NCBI GenBank assembly: GCA_014607495.2
Contig: CP053154.1
Location: 6,572,001 to 6,636,000, forward strand
Length of the DNA stretch: 64,000 nt
Direction: 5' to 3'
Origin: Carposina sasakii
Taxonomy: Eukaryota; Arthropoda; Insecta; Lepidoptera; Carposinidae
The notes under the pieces are model-generated. The model ran no database searches. It was given only the letters and a program-made list of their open reading frames with translations, and was not told the DNA's origin. A program made the position numbers and the translations under genes. Shown piece after piece: positions 34,915 through 45,515 of the stretch; the stretch's first letter is position 1; every line of letters begins with the position of its first letter.

Positions 34915-36216
34915 ATGTCGATTGTCAACAAGGAAGGCATGGAGCGAAGAAGTAGCATTGTCGGTGAGCCGGAGACCGTGGAATCTGCTCGTGCAGCAGT
35001 AGCAGCGGCGACCTCACCTTCGGTGAATGCTATGCTTCGAGAATGTTTTAGTCAACTAATGCAAATGAAGAAGGAAATGGTGGAGGGGCTTAGCGTAATC
35101 GATAAACATTTCAACGAGCTGGACAATACTTATGCGAACTACTGCAAGACCTTTGGGATTAAGTCGAATGTTGGGAATATCGAGAAAGTGGTCTCTGAGC
35201 TGGACGACCCGTGTGCTAACATCTGCACAGACGTAGGGGCAAAGTCGGTAGTGAAGGACGTTCACCAGGAGCCGCACTCGGAGGAAGTGCACGGGGCGGC
35301 TGAGGGGGTGAAACGGGTTGAAATGGATAATGGATCCGGAGGAAGACTTACCTCAATAGTCAAGGTCGACAGCAAATGTGAGGACATTCGGATGGACGTG
35401 ACGGAGTCGGACGTTGAGATCGTACGCCAGGAGCCGCACTCGGGAGTAGTGCGTGATGTGGTCGAGGAGGTGAAGCAGACCGAGGTGGATGGAGGATCTG
35501 GAGGATTTGGCTCCATCAGTGATGGCTGCAGTGATCTTGACCACATGGGTGTTGGCTGCGATGAGAGTGATGTGGTTGCGTCGAGTTGGAGTAAAGATTG
35601 TGGCGACGAGTCAGAGGCACCTGCTGGTGATGTGAAACAGGTGGAAGATCCTGAACAGAAGAGTGATGGAGTAATGGTTCTGGCTGATGGAAGAAGGATA
35701 TATGAAATGGACTGGAATAGTGATGGTCTACAGATAGAAGATCGGATGGATGACGAGCGCTGCAGAAAAGCGAAGACATGGAGTAGGAAACAAGATTTGA
35801 GAATATTGCTTTTGAACAAGGAACGGGAAGTTGGAATGCGCGTGAATGGTGTTTGCTGCTCAACAAGTGGCAGTGTTGGTTTGATTTTGAGTGCATATGT
35901 GGAGACTATTAGCAACTGGAAGGTTAGACGCAGAAGAACAGCGGGATCGTTTGTGTGGCTGCATCATCCTGTGCGGCGTAAAGAGAAGGCATCTGATTTA
36001 TGGAAGATATGGTTTGTGCCGAGCAGGGTAGTTGCCCGACGACGGTCGCAGGATGCAGTGAGAAAGAGACGTAATGTTCGGATGCGCTTTGTGGCGGCAG
36101 CGATGATGTTCGGGACGAACATCTCTAGGAAGGGGGCAGTGTTACGACCGGGGAGTTTACCCATTAGCTCACTAGATGTCGCTAGTAGCAGAATAGAACG
36201 CAATATCGTTTACTAG
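34915..36216 (+). CDS. ORF of a non-autonomous LTR retrotransposon (gag-like, with possible pol tail)
   Basis: One open frame of 433 codons runs from the ATG at 34915 (MSIVNKEGMERRSS) to a stop inside the 3' LTR. Residues about 30-90 look helical and coiled-coil-like, which suits the N-terminal part of a Gag. The acidic middle contains an internal repeat: QEPHSEEVHGAAEGVKRVEM and QEPHSGVVRDVVEEVKQTEV, each followed by Gly/Ser. Near the end, AGSFVWLHHPVRRKEKASDL resembles the C-terminal tail of gypsy integrases, suggesting that protease, reverse transcriptase and most of integrase were deleted (inference). No zinc knuckle or polymerase motif is present, so movement would need an autonomous relative. 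Minus-strand ORFs over this region are shadows. Confidence 0.65.
   Translation: MSIVNKEGMERRSSIVGEPETVESARAAVAAATSPSVNAMLRECFSQLMQMKKEMVEGLSVIDKHFNELDNTYANYCKTFGIKSNVGNIEKVVSELDDPCANICTDVGAKSVVKDVHQEPHSEEVHGAAEGVKRVEMDNGSGGRLTSIVKVDSKCEDIRMDVTESDVEIVRQEPHSGVVRDVVEEVKQTEVDGGSGGFGSISDGCSDLDHMGVGCDESDVVASSWSKDCGDESEAPAGDVKQVEDPEQKSDGVMVLADGRRIYEMDWNSDGLQIEDRMDDERCRKAKTWSRKQDLRILLLNKEREVGMRVNGVCCSTSGSVGLILSAYVETISNWKVRRRRTAGSFVWLHHPVRRKEKASDLWKIWFVPSRVVARRRSQDAVRKRRNVRMRFVAAAMMFGTNISRKGAVLRPGSLPISSLDVASSRIERNIVY
36128..36139 (+). other. Polypurine tract of the LTR retrotransposon
   Basis: GGAAGGGGGCAG directly precedes the 3' LTR, where plus-strand synthesis is primed. Confidence 0.75.
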
Positions 36217-37038
36217 CATGTTCTGTCGTAGTCTCGGCGTGTTTAGTTTAAGTGTTGTTGAATGAACGCCCTAGAACGTTCCAGGCTTGCCCGGATAACA
36301 CCTACGGGGTTTTTGTAGATGGGTCGCTCGGGTAGTGTTGAGTAGGACACGACTTGAAAAAGAGTTTGTAAGAGTAGCCTCTTTTTTGTCCTGAGCCAGT
36401 ACAATGTCCCACTTCAAATGAGGCGTGGCGTACCTACTGACTGAACCATTTGAAGTTATTATAGTACGAAATATGCGCGCCTCCTGACGCCTCAAATGTC
36501 AGACGCGACGTGCTTTTGTCATGATTTCTCTCTCGCTCAAAATGTCAGACGCGACGACCGTGACGTGATCACGTGACGTGCTTGTCGTTTGTCTGCCTGC
36601 CTCGCTCGACCGTTCAAGCTCGACCGCGACAAGAAAATTGAAGTAGTACAATTTAAAATTTCGAGGCACTCTTACATTTTGACGTCATGTCCGGGACAAA
36701 TGAAGTGCCTCTTGTATGTCCTACTCAACACTACGCTCGGGTATATTCCCGAATGTTCGGGACCGAACGTCGAGCCGTATAAATACGGCGGATCTCGGCC
36801 GACGGAGTCAGTCTTAAATGAGTCTTGTTATAAGATTGATGGAAGCTAAACAAAACTAAGCTAAGGAAAACGATACCAGCGATAGTGAAGAAAGTGATAG
36901 TTTAATGCTGTTTAGAGTTAAAGTGTGTTTAGTGATTAGTGCTGTAATCTTGTAACCTGCTCCACCTAATAAAGAGTTCTAACACCTACGCCTACCTTTT
37001 AATCGGCAGCTCTGAATCACCGTACCCAGTACGTAACA
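36140..37038 (+). repeat. 3' LTR, interrupted by a hAT MITE
   Basis: Identical to the 5' LTR except for two substitutions and one base lost, once the 401-bp insertion at 36333-36733 and its 8-bp duplication are removed (490 versus 491 bp). The end ACGTAACA is followed by the target duplication GTAC. Confidence 0.93.
36333..36733. mobile_element. Non-autonomous hAT element inserted in the 3' LTR
   Basis: Ends are perfect 17-bp inverted repeats, TAGTGTTGAGTAGGACA and its complement. The flanking 8-bp duplication is CGCTCGGG at 36325-36332 and 36734-36741, present once at the equivalent place in the 5' LTR. This gives a verified empty site, so the 401-bp length and limits are certain. The two short ORFs are not meaningful. 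Confidence 0.95.
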
Positions 37039-37203
37039 GTACTAAGCAACGGTATATAAATACATAGATAAGTATAGAAACATCCATGACTCGGAAACAA
37101 ACATCGATATTCATCATATCAATGTTTGCACCTACCGGGATTCGAACCCAGGACCTATGGCGTCGCAGGCAGGGTCACTACCTACTAGACCAATCGGCCG
37201 TCA
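37039..37203 (-). mobile_element. tRNA-derived SINE, head portion (continued from 34371)
   Basis: On the minus strand it starts GACGGCCGATTGGTCTAGTA (A box) and has GGGTTCGAATCCC (a perfect B box) before GGTAGGTGCAAAC. The internal promoter looks better preserved than in the copy at 27265-27452. Confidence 0.85.
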
Positions 37204-37839
37204 AAGATCCCCAAAGAGGTTAGAATAAATTGTGCAAAAAGTACGTCCACCTTGGGTGACTTTTTTACCTTAAATACCTACATCTAACGACTAAACAATA
37301 AATCGAATGAAAGAGGAAGGATGATTCCGAATTAATTCGAAACCGCATAGGTAAGTTTAAAGTAAAGAATTTTCTCCAAAAGCATTCACCTTTTACCCTC
37401 AGAACGTAAGTACGGGTCGCGTTTGATGTTTGTTCGTGAATAATCCCTATAGCATGTGATCGTGTTTCTCACACGGACTTCTGAATAGTTCCCTACATAC
37501 ATGAAGTAGAAACAAACGGGAGCTGTGATCAAGATAGTCATGTTACCGTCAATATAGCTCTAGGGCCTGCCTAATGTAAGTTAACCATTTATTTTATTGT
37601 GATTAAAACCTTATTGCTCCACAATTTGCCTTTCGTCAGGGCCCCACAATGAGCTTTGCAGATAGTTAGTCAGTATAAAAAGGATAATGATCGCTTCACG
37701 ATCCAAAATTAAAATTCTAGGCCTCTACATTGAACAAACGTTGTTAGAATTGTACCAACTTCATGGCCCCACAGGTGTTGTGTGGAGTGGATCTGACCCG
37801 GATATTGTGTGATGGAATCTCTTTGTAGGTTAAGATCTT

Positions 37840-38485
37840 TTGGTAATTCGAAGTTTGATCTACGAGTATTATCTGGGGTTTCAAAATACTACATCTATAA
37901 TAGCACTGTACAATGCGGTTGTGAGAAGCCAGTTCGAAAACAACTCTGTGATATGGGCACCTCATGAGGCTAAGTACGAAGTTATGGTGGAACGCATTCA
38001 GAACAAGTTCATTAGGTTCTTGTACATGAAGCAGTGGGGCGTGTATCCTTTCTATCCTTTAAAGTACCCTACACTATTTATTTTGGGTATGGTAGGGTAC
38101 AATGAATTGAGAGTACGAAGGGAAATGGCGCTCGCTCTGTATATATTTAAGGTGTTAAATAGAAAAATATCAAATGCCGAAGTATTGGGAAATTGCTATC
38201 TATGTGTCCCTGATAACTACGTAGGTAGACGACGGCGACCGCGGCTATTTACTGTGGTACGCGACAGGACCAATCTAGTAAACAAAGCACTAATGACGCG
38301 CACGATGCATACGCTCAATAAAGTTGCGGATATTACTGACCTATTCCATTGTACTTTGAATGAATTTACAAAAATAACTATGTACATCGTATGTTACACT
38401 TAAGTATAAAGTTGCTACTCTGTCGTGGTAGGTTAAACCTGTAAAGATAGAAGTAAGGTATGAAATAAATAAATAAATAAATATT
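37840..38485 (+). mobile_element. 5'-truncated non-LTR retrotransposon (LINE), C-terminal reverse-transcriptase end
   Basis: The + strand frame 37840-38403 (187 codons, no internal stop) contains SIIALYNAVVRSQFENNSVI, then ERIQNKFIRFLYMKQWGVYP and PTLFILGMVGYNELRVRREM. This is the conserved segment after the reverse-transcriptase core in Jockey/CR1-like LINEs (LY...VRS..EY.S..W.P, then IQ..F.RFL). The TAA is followed by a 60-bp 3' tail ending in an (AAAT)n run at 38463-38483, typical of LINE ends. The catalytic FADD box is absent, so it is dead on arrival. The frame has stayed open, which suggests a fairly recent copy. Confidence 0.75.
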
Positions 38486-38777
38486 TACCGACAGAGTTTT
38501 GGGTTGAGCCGATTTTATTTAATCGACTTTTCATTAAGGCCATGCAATTCAGCGACTGCGCATGCGTGAATTTGATGGATAGTACGAAAGGCCACAGCAT
38601 ACAAAAATCAGTAATTCCACATTACCATATCAGTAGAAGAATTGGAGTTTGTTTTGATAGGCTTATGAACGAGTATAATATTATATTCTCAAAATATTTC
38701 ATTCTCGAAATATTAGATATACAATCATAACTTACATTCTCAAATAATTATATTATGGACAGTCGTCGAGAATAATA

Positions 38778-38870
38778 GGTAGCTCAGTGGTTAGAGCGGC
38801 TGGTACGGTTTGCAGTGGGCATGGGTTCGATTCCCACTCGGGTGAAGAATTTTTTCCATTTCTTTATTAA
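38778..38870 (+). mobile_element. tRNA-headed SINE fragment (GGTAGCTCAGTGG family)
   Basis: The A box region GGTAGCTCAGTGGTTAGAGC and B box GGTTCGATTCCCACTCGGGT are followed by GAAGAATTTTTTCC. The copy at 45425-45515 has the same layout. Base 33 of the would-be anticodon loop is not T and the acceptor stem is incomplete, so this is a SINE head rather than a tRNA gene. Confidence 0.65.
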
Positions 38871-39380
38871 TAATTTTATAAAAATAGGTATGTAAATTTT
38901 TCATGCGTATTTTCGAGCATAATATAGGCAAGATTTTTGAGTAAGGGAAACTCACAAATATTTTCCTACAGGACACCATGTATAATTACCTACATTTCTA
39001 AAAAAGTAATATCTTTTGAATCGCGTCTGATTTTAAAATGCATTGAGGATGTTATTTAAGCGGATTTTAATTTCAGTACAGATTTCAAACAATAAACTTT
39101 CAATAAATGAATCCATATATTTTTTCCATAATATTTTAATTTTTTTATATAGCCATAGTGGTGTCCCACAGCTGTCCCTTCATTAACATTTTCTAATGTT
39201 ATATTTCTTATGGTCATGCAACGAATTTGTCGTAGATCAATGCACTGTAAATTAATAAACAATTTGATTATTATAATTAAAAAATAAATACGTAAAATAA
39301 TTATATACTTATATTATAGGTTATAATACCAAGTCTGTATTTTTAAAATACTGAAATGAACATTATAACCACAACAACAC

Positions 39381-39470
39381 TTGTGCAAAATGAACTGTCA
39401 AACTAGTCTCTCGAACTATGATTTATACTTTTTGTGCAAAATTAACTGTTAAACTAGTCTCTCGAACTAT
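39381..39470. repeat. Two-unit tandem duplication, period 51 bp
   Basis: TTGTGCAAAATGAACTGTCA...CTCTCGAACTAT at 39381 recurs at 39432 as TTGTGCAAAATTAACTGTTA...CTCTCGAACTAT. Confidence 0.8.
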
Positions 39471-39722
39471 TTTTACTCTTTTTACTTTAGTGAAACAAGT
39501 GATATACAAGTAAATACAAGTTCTCGTTTTGTTTAATATACAAACACTGTTCGCTTACACTTATTCTTAGTTCACTTGGTATACAGTAGAACTCCAATTA
39601 TCCGAACTCCGACTATCCTTTTCGCCGATTATCCGAATCACAAAAATTGTCCAAAAAAAGTCTAAGTGTGCTATTATCCTTCCCCCCGCGAAGCCAGTGT
39701 TTGCGCGTCAAGTCTTGACTTG

Positions 39723-39803
39723 ACTTGTCTTAACTTGCCGTTGTGCCTACACTGACTTCCCCCCGCGAAGTCAGTGTAGGCACAACGGCAAGTTAAGACA
39801 AGT
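39723..39803. repeat. Perfect 36-bp inverted repeat, 9-nt loop, in the Tigger leader
   Basis: The arm 39723-39758 (ACTTGTCTTAACTTGCCGTT...) is exactly complementary to 39768-39803. The loop CCCCCCGCG region also occurs upstream at about 39680 (CTTCCCCCCGCGAAGCCAGTGT), so the second arm probably arose by copying the first after a template switch at that sequence (inference). Confidence 0.92.
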
Positions 39804-39944
39804 TCCGGCGCATTGCAGTCACGGCGCACCTGTCATTGTTTGTTTTGATTAGCCAGTGTGCTATTGACCTTGCTCGAGGACGCTACTCTTTCGCTACGGC
39901 TTACTTTTGTTTGTGCGTGTACAATACTGTATTGTTTTTATACC

Positions 39945-41586
39945 ATGGCTTCGAAAAGAAAACGTGTTGTGCTATCGTTAGCGGACAAACTGAAAATTAT
40001 AGAGCAACTCGATAAAGGTGTAACGGGTAAGAAGTTGTCTGAGATTTATGGTGTTGGACAAGCAACAATTTCTGACATTAAAAACAGTAAGTCAACACTT
40101 TTAAACTTTGTTTCGGTGCTTGAAAATGAAGATGGAAGTTCCTCCAGGAAAACAATGAAGACAGCAACCAACAAAAATTTGGAAGATGCCGTGTTTAAAT
40201 GGTTTTTGCAGCAACGTTCTATGGGAAATCCGATTTCAGGTCCAATCCTTTGTGAAAAAGCCAAAATCTTAGCAGAAAAGCTTGGTTATTCATCTTTTAA
40301 GGCTAGTAACGGCTGGCTAAGGAATTTTAAATTCAGGCATGGTGTACGCGAGTTAGATTTGGCTGGTGAGAAGCTTTCAGCAGACTCTGCAGCTGCTGAA
40401 AATTTTATTGAAAAATTTAAAACTGCATCAGAATCCTATGATCCGGAGTTTGTTTATAATGCCGATGAAACTGGCCTTGTTTGGAAAGCATTACCAAAAA
40501 CCACTTTGGCTTCTAAAAGGGAATCTAGTGCCCCTGGACATAAGGTCAGTAAAGAACGTGTTACAGTGCTTAACTGTGCCAACTCCACTGGAAATCATAA
40601 ACTGCCACTTCTTTTGATAGGAAAATCAAGAAATCCAAGAGCATTTAAAAACGTTAAAAAAACTTCCACTCTTCTACAAAAGTCAACCCAAGGCCTGGAT
40701 GATTGCAGCTTTGTTTACCGAATGGTATGATGAAGTGTTTATTCCTGAAGTGAAAAAGCACCAAAAATCGGTGGGAAAAGAAGGCAGTAAGGTTCTTTTA
40801 ATTGTTGATAACGCACCCACTCATCCTACAGCAGAACTGTTGGAAAGAGAGAATAGGCAGTTTAAAACGACGTTTTTGCCTCCCAATGTTACAAGTTTGC
40901 TGCAATCCATGGACCAGTCTGTTATTGAAATAATGAAGCGCCATTACAGAAGGAAACTGCTGAGAAAACTGCTGATCGAAGGTGCTGAAGATGAAGAATT
41001 GGTTTTGGCAAATCATAGCAAAATAAATTTAAAGGACTGCTGTTACATGGTAGCGGAAGCTTGGAGTTTGGTTACGCCAGTGACGCTAAGACGTGCGTGG
41101 AATAAACTGAAAGGCCTACCGTCTGAGAAGAACAAAAAAAAAGAATCTGAAGAAAATGAGAAACAAGAATATGGAGAGGATGATGATGATGAAGATGCGT
41201 TGTCACTAGAGGAAATAAGAAAAATGATTGTAAAAATTCCTGGTTGTACAGAAGTAAGTGCTGAAGATGTAGGAGAGTGGATGGCTTGTGACACGTCTGA
41301 CCCTGGTTTTTAAATTCTCAATGACGATGAAATTGTTGTAAGTGTGAGAGAAGATGTTGAAGTGGAAGTGGAAGAAGAACTTTCTGCTGATGTTGAAGTA
41401 GACGCTGGACCATCAGCTAGTGAAGCATTTGCCGGCCTCGAGACTGCTTTGAAGTGGATGGAGCGTCAGCCCGAGTGTGACCACTTGCAACTGCTCACCG
41501 TCAAGCGAATGCGTGACCTAGCTGCCCGAAAACGGTTGAAGACCGCAAAACAGCTTACATTGACGGAGATGTTTAAAAAACAATGA
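39945..41586 (+). pseudogene. Tigger-type transposase with one frameshift and one nonsense mutation
   Basis: The ATG at 39945 (MASKRKRVVLSLADKLKIIE) opens a CENP-B-type DNA-binding domain: a first helix-turn-helix with SEIYGVGQATISDIKN (residues about 35-50), then a second with AKILAEKLGYSSFKASNGWL. The DDE/DDD catalytic core follows: YNADETG (Asp 174), LLIVDNAPTHP, and LPPNVTSLLQSMDQ. The acidic C-terminus ends KQLTLTEMFKKQ, a PCNA-binding-like tail common in Tigger proteins. Two lesions break it. A run of seven A at 40656-40662 has one base too many and shifts the frame. A TAA at 41311-41313 interrupts a frame that continues open to 41586; the family usually has Gln there. Undamaged length would be about 546 residues. 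Confidence 0.9.
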
Positions 41587-42015
41587 TTTTTATTTCTAAA
41601 CTTGTACATAAGTACATTTTATTTATATTTAAAACATGTGAAAATTTCATGTTTCTTTCATTTAATTCAATAAAAAAATAGTGCAATATCAAAACGTAGC
41701 TTTTATTCTCTCCAATGGCAATTTTTAAAAAAAAATCCGATTATCCGAATATTTGATTATCCGAATGGGTCCCGGTCCCCATTAATTCGGATAATTGGAG
41801 TTCTACTGTACCTACTTTACTTTCATCAATCATCTAAGTAGATACTGATTGTGATACTGTATTCAATTTCTACTCTGTGGCCTCAAATATCTTTTTTGTC
41901 ACTCAACTTAAAAATTAATATTATAAAAATAAATTTTACCTATTTCTGTATGATAAACGTGACCATAAATGAATTAATTACCTTCATATCACTTATATTT
42001 ATTTATTATGCTTTA

Positions 42016-43720
42016 TCTATACTAATATTATAAAGAGGTAAACTTTGATTGTTTGTTTTTTTTTGCAGCGAATAGGCTCCGAAATTACTGGACGGATTTC
42101 AAAAATTCTTTCACCGTTAGAATCCTTTTTGTACCCGGATGAACATAGGCTATAGGGTTTCGCATAATTTCCTCTGGGCTGGAATAAATATGAATTAAAT
42201 ACAATTTTTTTTACCATTTGATGCATGGAGGTATAAGTTTGACATACACCATAGAATAACAAGTCCCCAGAAGGAGTCATAAGATGTATTCCGGGTAGTG
42301 AAGCAAAAACGAGTCAAAAATCTCGCATCTTCCGCTTATCTTACCCGCCGATTGTTACCAAATCGATAAATGTTATCAGTTTTTTAGATACAGTAAATAG
42401 GTTGTAAAAATTTGACATACTAAACAGTTGCTTCAAAAGTGTGCGTGATCACGGGTTCTGGGAATTTATTATTCTGTGACGTACAGATGACATGGCAAAA
42501 CATGACAGATGAAATTTGTTTGGTTTATCCCGAAGAAAGAGCATGAGGAATACAGCATCCACACAGCCATTGTTTTTAGTACTGATGATTTCTGAATTTA
42601 TGATGGATGATAACGATGATGAATGAAAACGTCGGGAAAATCCTCAAAAACGAGTGTAAAATTAGTCAAAATCAAAAAGATTTGCGAAAACAAGATACCT
42701 ACATGACCCCACGAAGAAACGGACACATGTATAGAAATAAATTTTAAATTTCACAAGTAAATTACACCCACTCCCTTTTGGTGTTTATGTTCGTTAGGAG
42801 GTATAAGAGAGTACTAAGAACGGATTTCCCAAAATTCCCATGGGAACGGGGCAGACAGGAATTCCAAATTTTTACCGAAGTTTCCACTGTACCGGAACAA
42901 TAAGTATAAAATTAAACCGTTTGGCGTACACAGATGAAATTTGGTGTGTCAACATACATTTCAGTTAGGGGGTGTAAAAGAACGGGTTTCCCAAAATTAC
43001 CATGGGAACGACACAAACAGAAATTTTAAGTTTTTACGAAAACCACATGACATATAAAGATGAAATATGACAGGTATATTCGGTAGGAAGTGTAAGAAAG
43101 AACTGAGAACATATTTCCCGAAATTCCCACCGGAACAGAACAAACTGGAATACAACATTTTTAAGAAAACCATTATACCTATGAAGTTCAAATCGAAGAT
43201 GTATGTATGTATATGATGTATGTATGTTCATTAGGGACTGCTAGGGAGCACAAAGAACGGGTTTCCAGTAATTCCCACGGGAACTGGACATCCGGGAATT
43301 CCCAATTTTAACGAAAACCATTTGACACAATATAATGATGAAATTTGGTAGGGAGTGTGAGGAGGCACTGAGAACGTATTTCTCGAAATTTCCACCAGAA
43401 CGGGACAAACGGGAATTCCCTTTTTTACGAAAACCGCTATAAATATAAAGCAGAAATCGGGCATGTATATTCGTTAAGGTAGTGTGAGGAAGCACTAAGA
43501 ACGGATTTCCCGAAATTCCCACGGGAACAGGATAAACGGGAATTCCCAATTTTTACGCAAACCACTTGACACATAATGATGAAATATGACAGGTATATTC
43601 GGTAGGGAGTGTAAGGAAGCACTGAGGACATATTTCCTGAAATTCCCATGGGAACGGGACAAACGGGAATTACAAATTTTAGAGGATATGTACCGAAGCG
43701 AAGCGAGGGCGGGCCACTAG
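42016..43720 (+). mobile_element. Non-autonomous Helitron with internal minisatellite
   Basis: Starts TCTATACTAATATTATAAAG (preceded by A) and ends GCGGGCCACTAG followed by T, the 5'-TC...CTAG-3' ends and A/T target of Helitrons. It is 1705 bp, with no Rep/helicase coding. About half is a degenerate tandem array, listed separately. Confidence 0.88.
42800..43685 (+). repeat. Minisatellite inside the Helitron, seven units of about 115-160 bp
   Basis: Each unit centres on AAATTCCCA(C/T)GGGAACGGGACAAACGGGAATT, preceded by AGCACTGAGAACG and followed by AATTTTTACGAAAACC and a ATGATGAAAT block. Core copies lie near 42837, 43000, 43125, 43272, 43388, 43516 and 43644. The overlapping minus-strand ORFs here are repeats read in several frames and are not genes. 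Confidence 0.85.
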
Positions 43721-45094
43721 TTTATTATATTTTGCTTTGTAGTTATCAAAAAATTCGATGTTTTTTCATAAAAAATTTGACACAGGTCCGTCACCTAAAG
43801 CGCCATTCGCAGTACCATAGAGAGTAAGTATATTCTTTGCACAGTACTAAAGTTATCAAACGAGCATGGAAAGTCGGAAATTTATCTAGAATTTAGTTTT
43901 TTTGATAATTTACTAATTTTATGAATGAAGTGAAACCTTAATTTTAGCAGGTTCCCTGTAGTAATTAAAAGGGATATTTCTATATAAAAATTGTTTGGGA
44001 AGTCAGACATTTTATTATCAAACTATTTGTTTTAGATTTTACATTGAGCTTTTTTTGAGATAATATAAAGTATACACTATCGTGTAATGAATTAGCACAT
44101 TCCTTAGACAATATCTTTAAGTATGTTGAGTATTATTTTCAAGATCAATAGTTAGTTGTAAATACCAAAACAATTTGTTGTAGCGAAAGGTGTTTTTCGC
44201 TTGTCCACTAGTACTTCGCCTTAAAGGGTTTAACCGCGATGTTATTCATCGTTAATATCACTCAACCATTGAAAACTAACCTTAAAATTAACGTACTACC
44301 ATCTCCCACCCGAATGCCCTTAAAGAAAAGTTACTAAGAATATGAAAACATTACTTGTTAATGGCTGGTTTGCACACAGATATTAAATAATACCGATAAG
44401 ACTAGAATTCTTAGTGTAAGTCAGCCTATATCGCTAAAATAAAACATTTTCCGTTCCGTTTCGCTAGGAAAATATCTTAATATTTGTAGATAAATTTAGT
44501 TGAGATGTATTATAAATATTGCGCTCATGCATAAAGATATTACATAGAACAATGACACCTTATCTAGGAACAAGTCATTGAAATTTTTAACGATTCTGGT
44601 TACACTAAGTTTAATCAACCAAGACCTTTATTATACATTTAGTTATTATATGCTTTATTGTAGTATTAACAATATTATCGAACCAATTATTGAATACCTC
44701 TCTTACGATTCACGACAGTGATGAAAGATTACAACAGGTTTTTGTTACCATATTTACGGCGGTATCAAATCAAATGGAGCAAAAGTGATTCTAATGGAAA
44801 TTCTTAGGCGGCGCAATAACGAAAATGTTAAGAAAATCCGCAATAACTTCTCTTTATGGCGCACTCGTACCTTGTGTAGACGTTAAGCCCAGATTGGATT
44901 ATACTCCAAAGGTCTTTATGATCCATATAAAGAAACGTAAACTAACGTTACAGGTTATATAAGTGTTTAAATCTTGTGATGTCGTCGCAGGAAATGAAAA
45001 AAATATTAGCTCAGTCCTAGGTTAAGTGATTATTTTATGAGTTTATTGCATTAACGAAATACTTTACTTGCGTTTACTTGTACCTACATATAAA
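43721..45094. other. Intron 2 sequence, nothing recognised
   Basis: AT-rich, with only short ORFs and no clear repeat ends. Confidence 0.5.
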
Positions 45095-45175
45095 GACAAT
45101 GTATTCCTGTAATGGGGTAGCCAGAACTGCAGGATAGTATAGGAGAACTCACCGCCATGCAGCATAGTGAGCACA
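45095..45175 (+). repeat. Copy of the ATGGGGTAGCCAGAACTGCAG dispersed repeat
   Basis: TTCCTGTAATGGGGTAGCCA followed by GAACTGCAGGATAG; the best preserved copy in the window. Confidence 0.65.
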
Positions 45176-45424
45176 GATGTAAATAAATAATTACTGTTAT
45201 ATGATATATAATATCTTGACTAAGATAAATTTATAAAAACACTTCTCCATTAATATAATCCGTTAGGATATGGTTGATCGTTTCATCTTTAAACATTGTG
45301 CTGAGGGTTTCAGCTTTGTTTGCCGAGACTTGGCTAGTGTATATAGGTAGCTATCGGGATGAAAAATAACGTTGCCAATATGTAATTTAGAAAAGAGATG
45401 GTAAAATTCGTCATCCGAGTAATT

Positions 45425-45515
45425 GACCCGGTGGCTCAGTGGTGAGAGCGCTGGCACGCGGAATGCAGAGGTCGTGGGTTCGGTTCCCACCCGGGTGAGG
45501 AATTTTTTCAATTAT
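45425..45515 (+). mobile_element. tRNA-headed SINE fragment, second copy
   Basis: GACCCGGTGGCTCAGTGGTG (A box) and GTGGGTTCGGTTCCCACCCG (B box and T arm) can fold as part of a tRNA, with a 6-bp acceptor stem ACCCGG/CCGGGT. The anticodon arm does not pair properly and position 33 is not T. GGTGAGGAATTTTTTC follows, as in the copy at 38778. SINE rather than functional tRNA. Confidence 0.65.

Larger units (their letters stand above)
39584..41808 (+). mobile_element. Complete Tigger/pogo-type DNA transposon
   Basis: The element is 2225 bp with perfect 23-bp inverted ends (CAGTAGAACTCCAATTATCC...) and TA target duplications at 39582-39583 and 41809-41810. It carries a nearly full transposase gene (39945-41586). 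In the 5' leader is a 36-bp hairpin (39723-39803). Confidence 0.95.

Noticed and set aside
35262..35915. 217-codon minus-strand ORF in the LTR element
   Set aside because: Antisense shadow of the + strand ORF; Ser/Thr/Pro-rich composition follows from complementing its codons.
42997..43649. Several overlapping minus-strand ORFs of 64-102 codons with shared words such as GNSRLSRSGGNF
   Set aside because: They are the Helitron minisatellite read in different frames; the similarity between them is due to the DNA repeat.
42800..43685. Regularly spaced repeats that could suggest a CRISPR array
   Set aside because: The units are 115-160 bp, diverged, in a eukaryotic Helitron, with no short conserved repeat/spacer structure and no cas genes.
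45425..45500. Possible tRNA gene (good A and B boxes)
   Set aside because: The anticodon stem does not pair, position 33 is not T, and the downstream sequence is shared with the copy at 38778; it is a SINE head.
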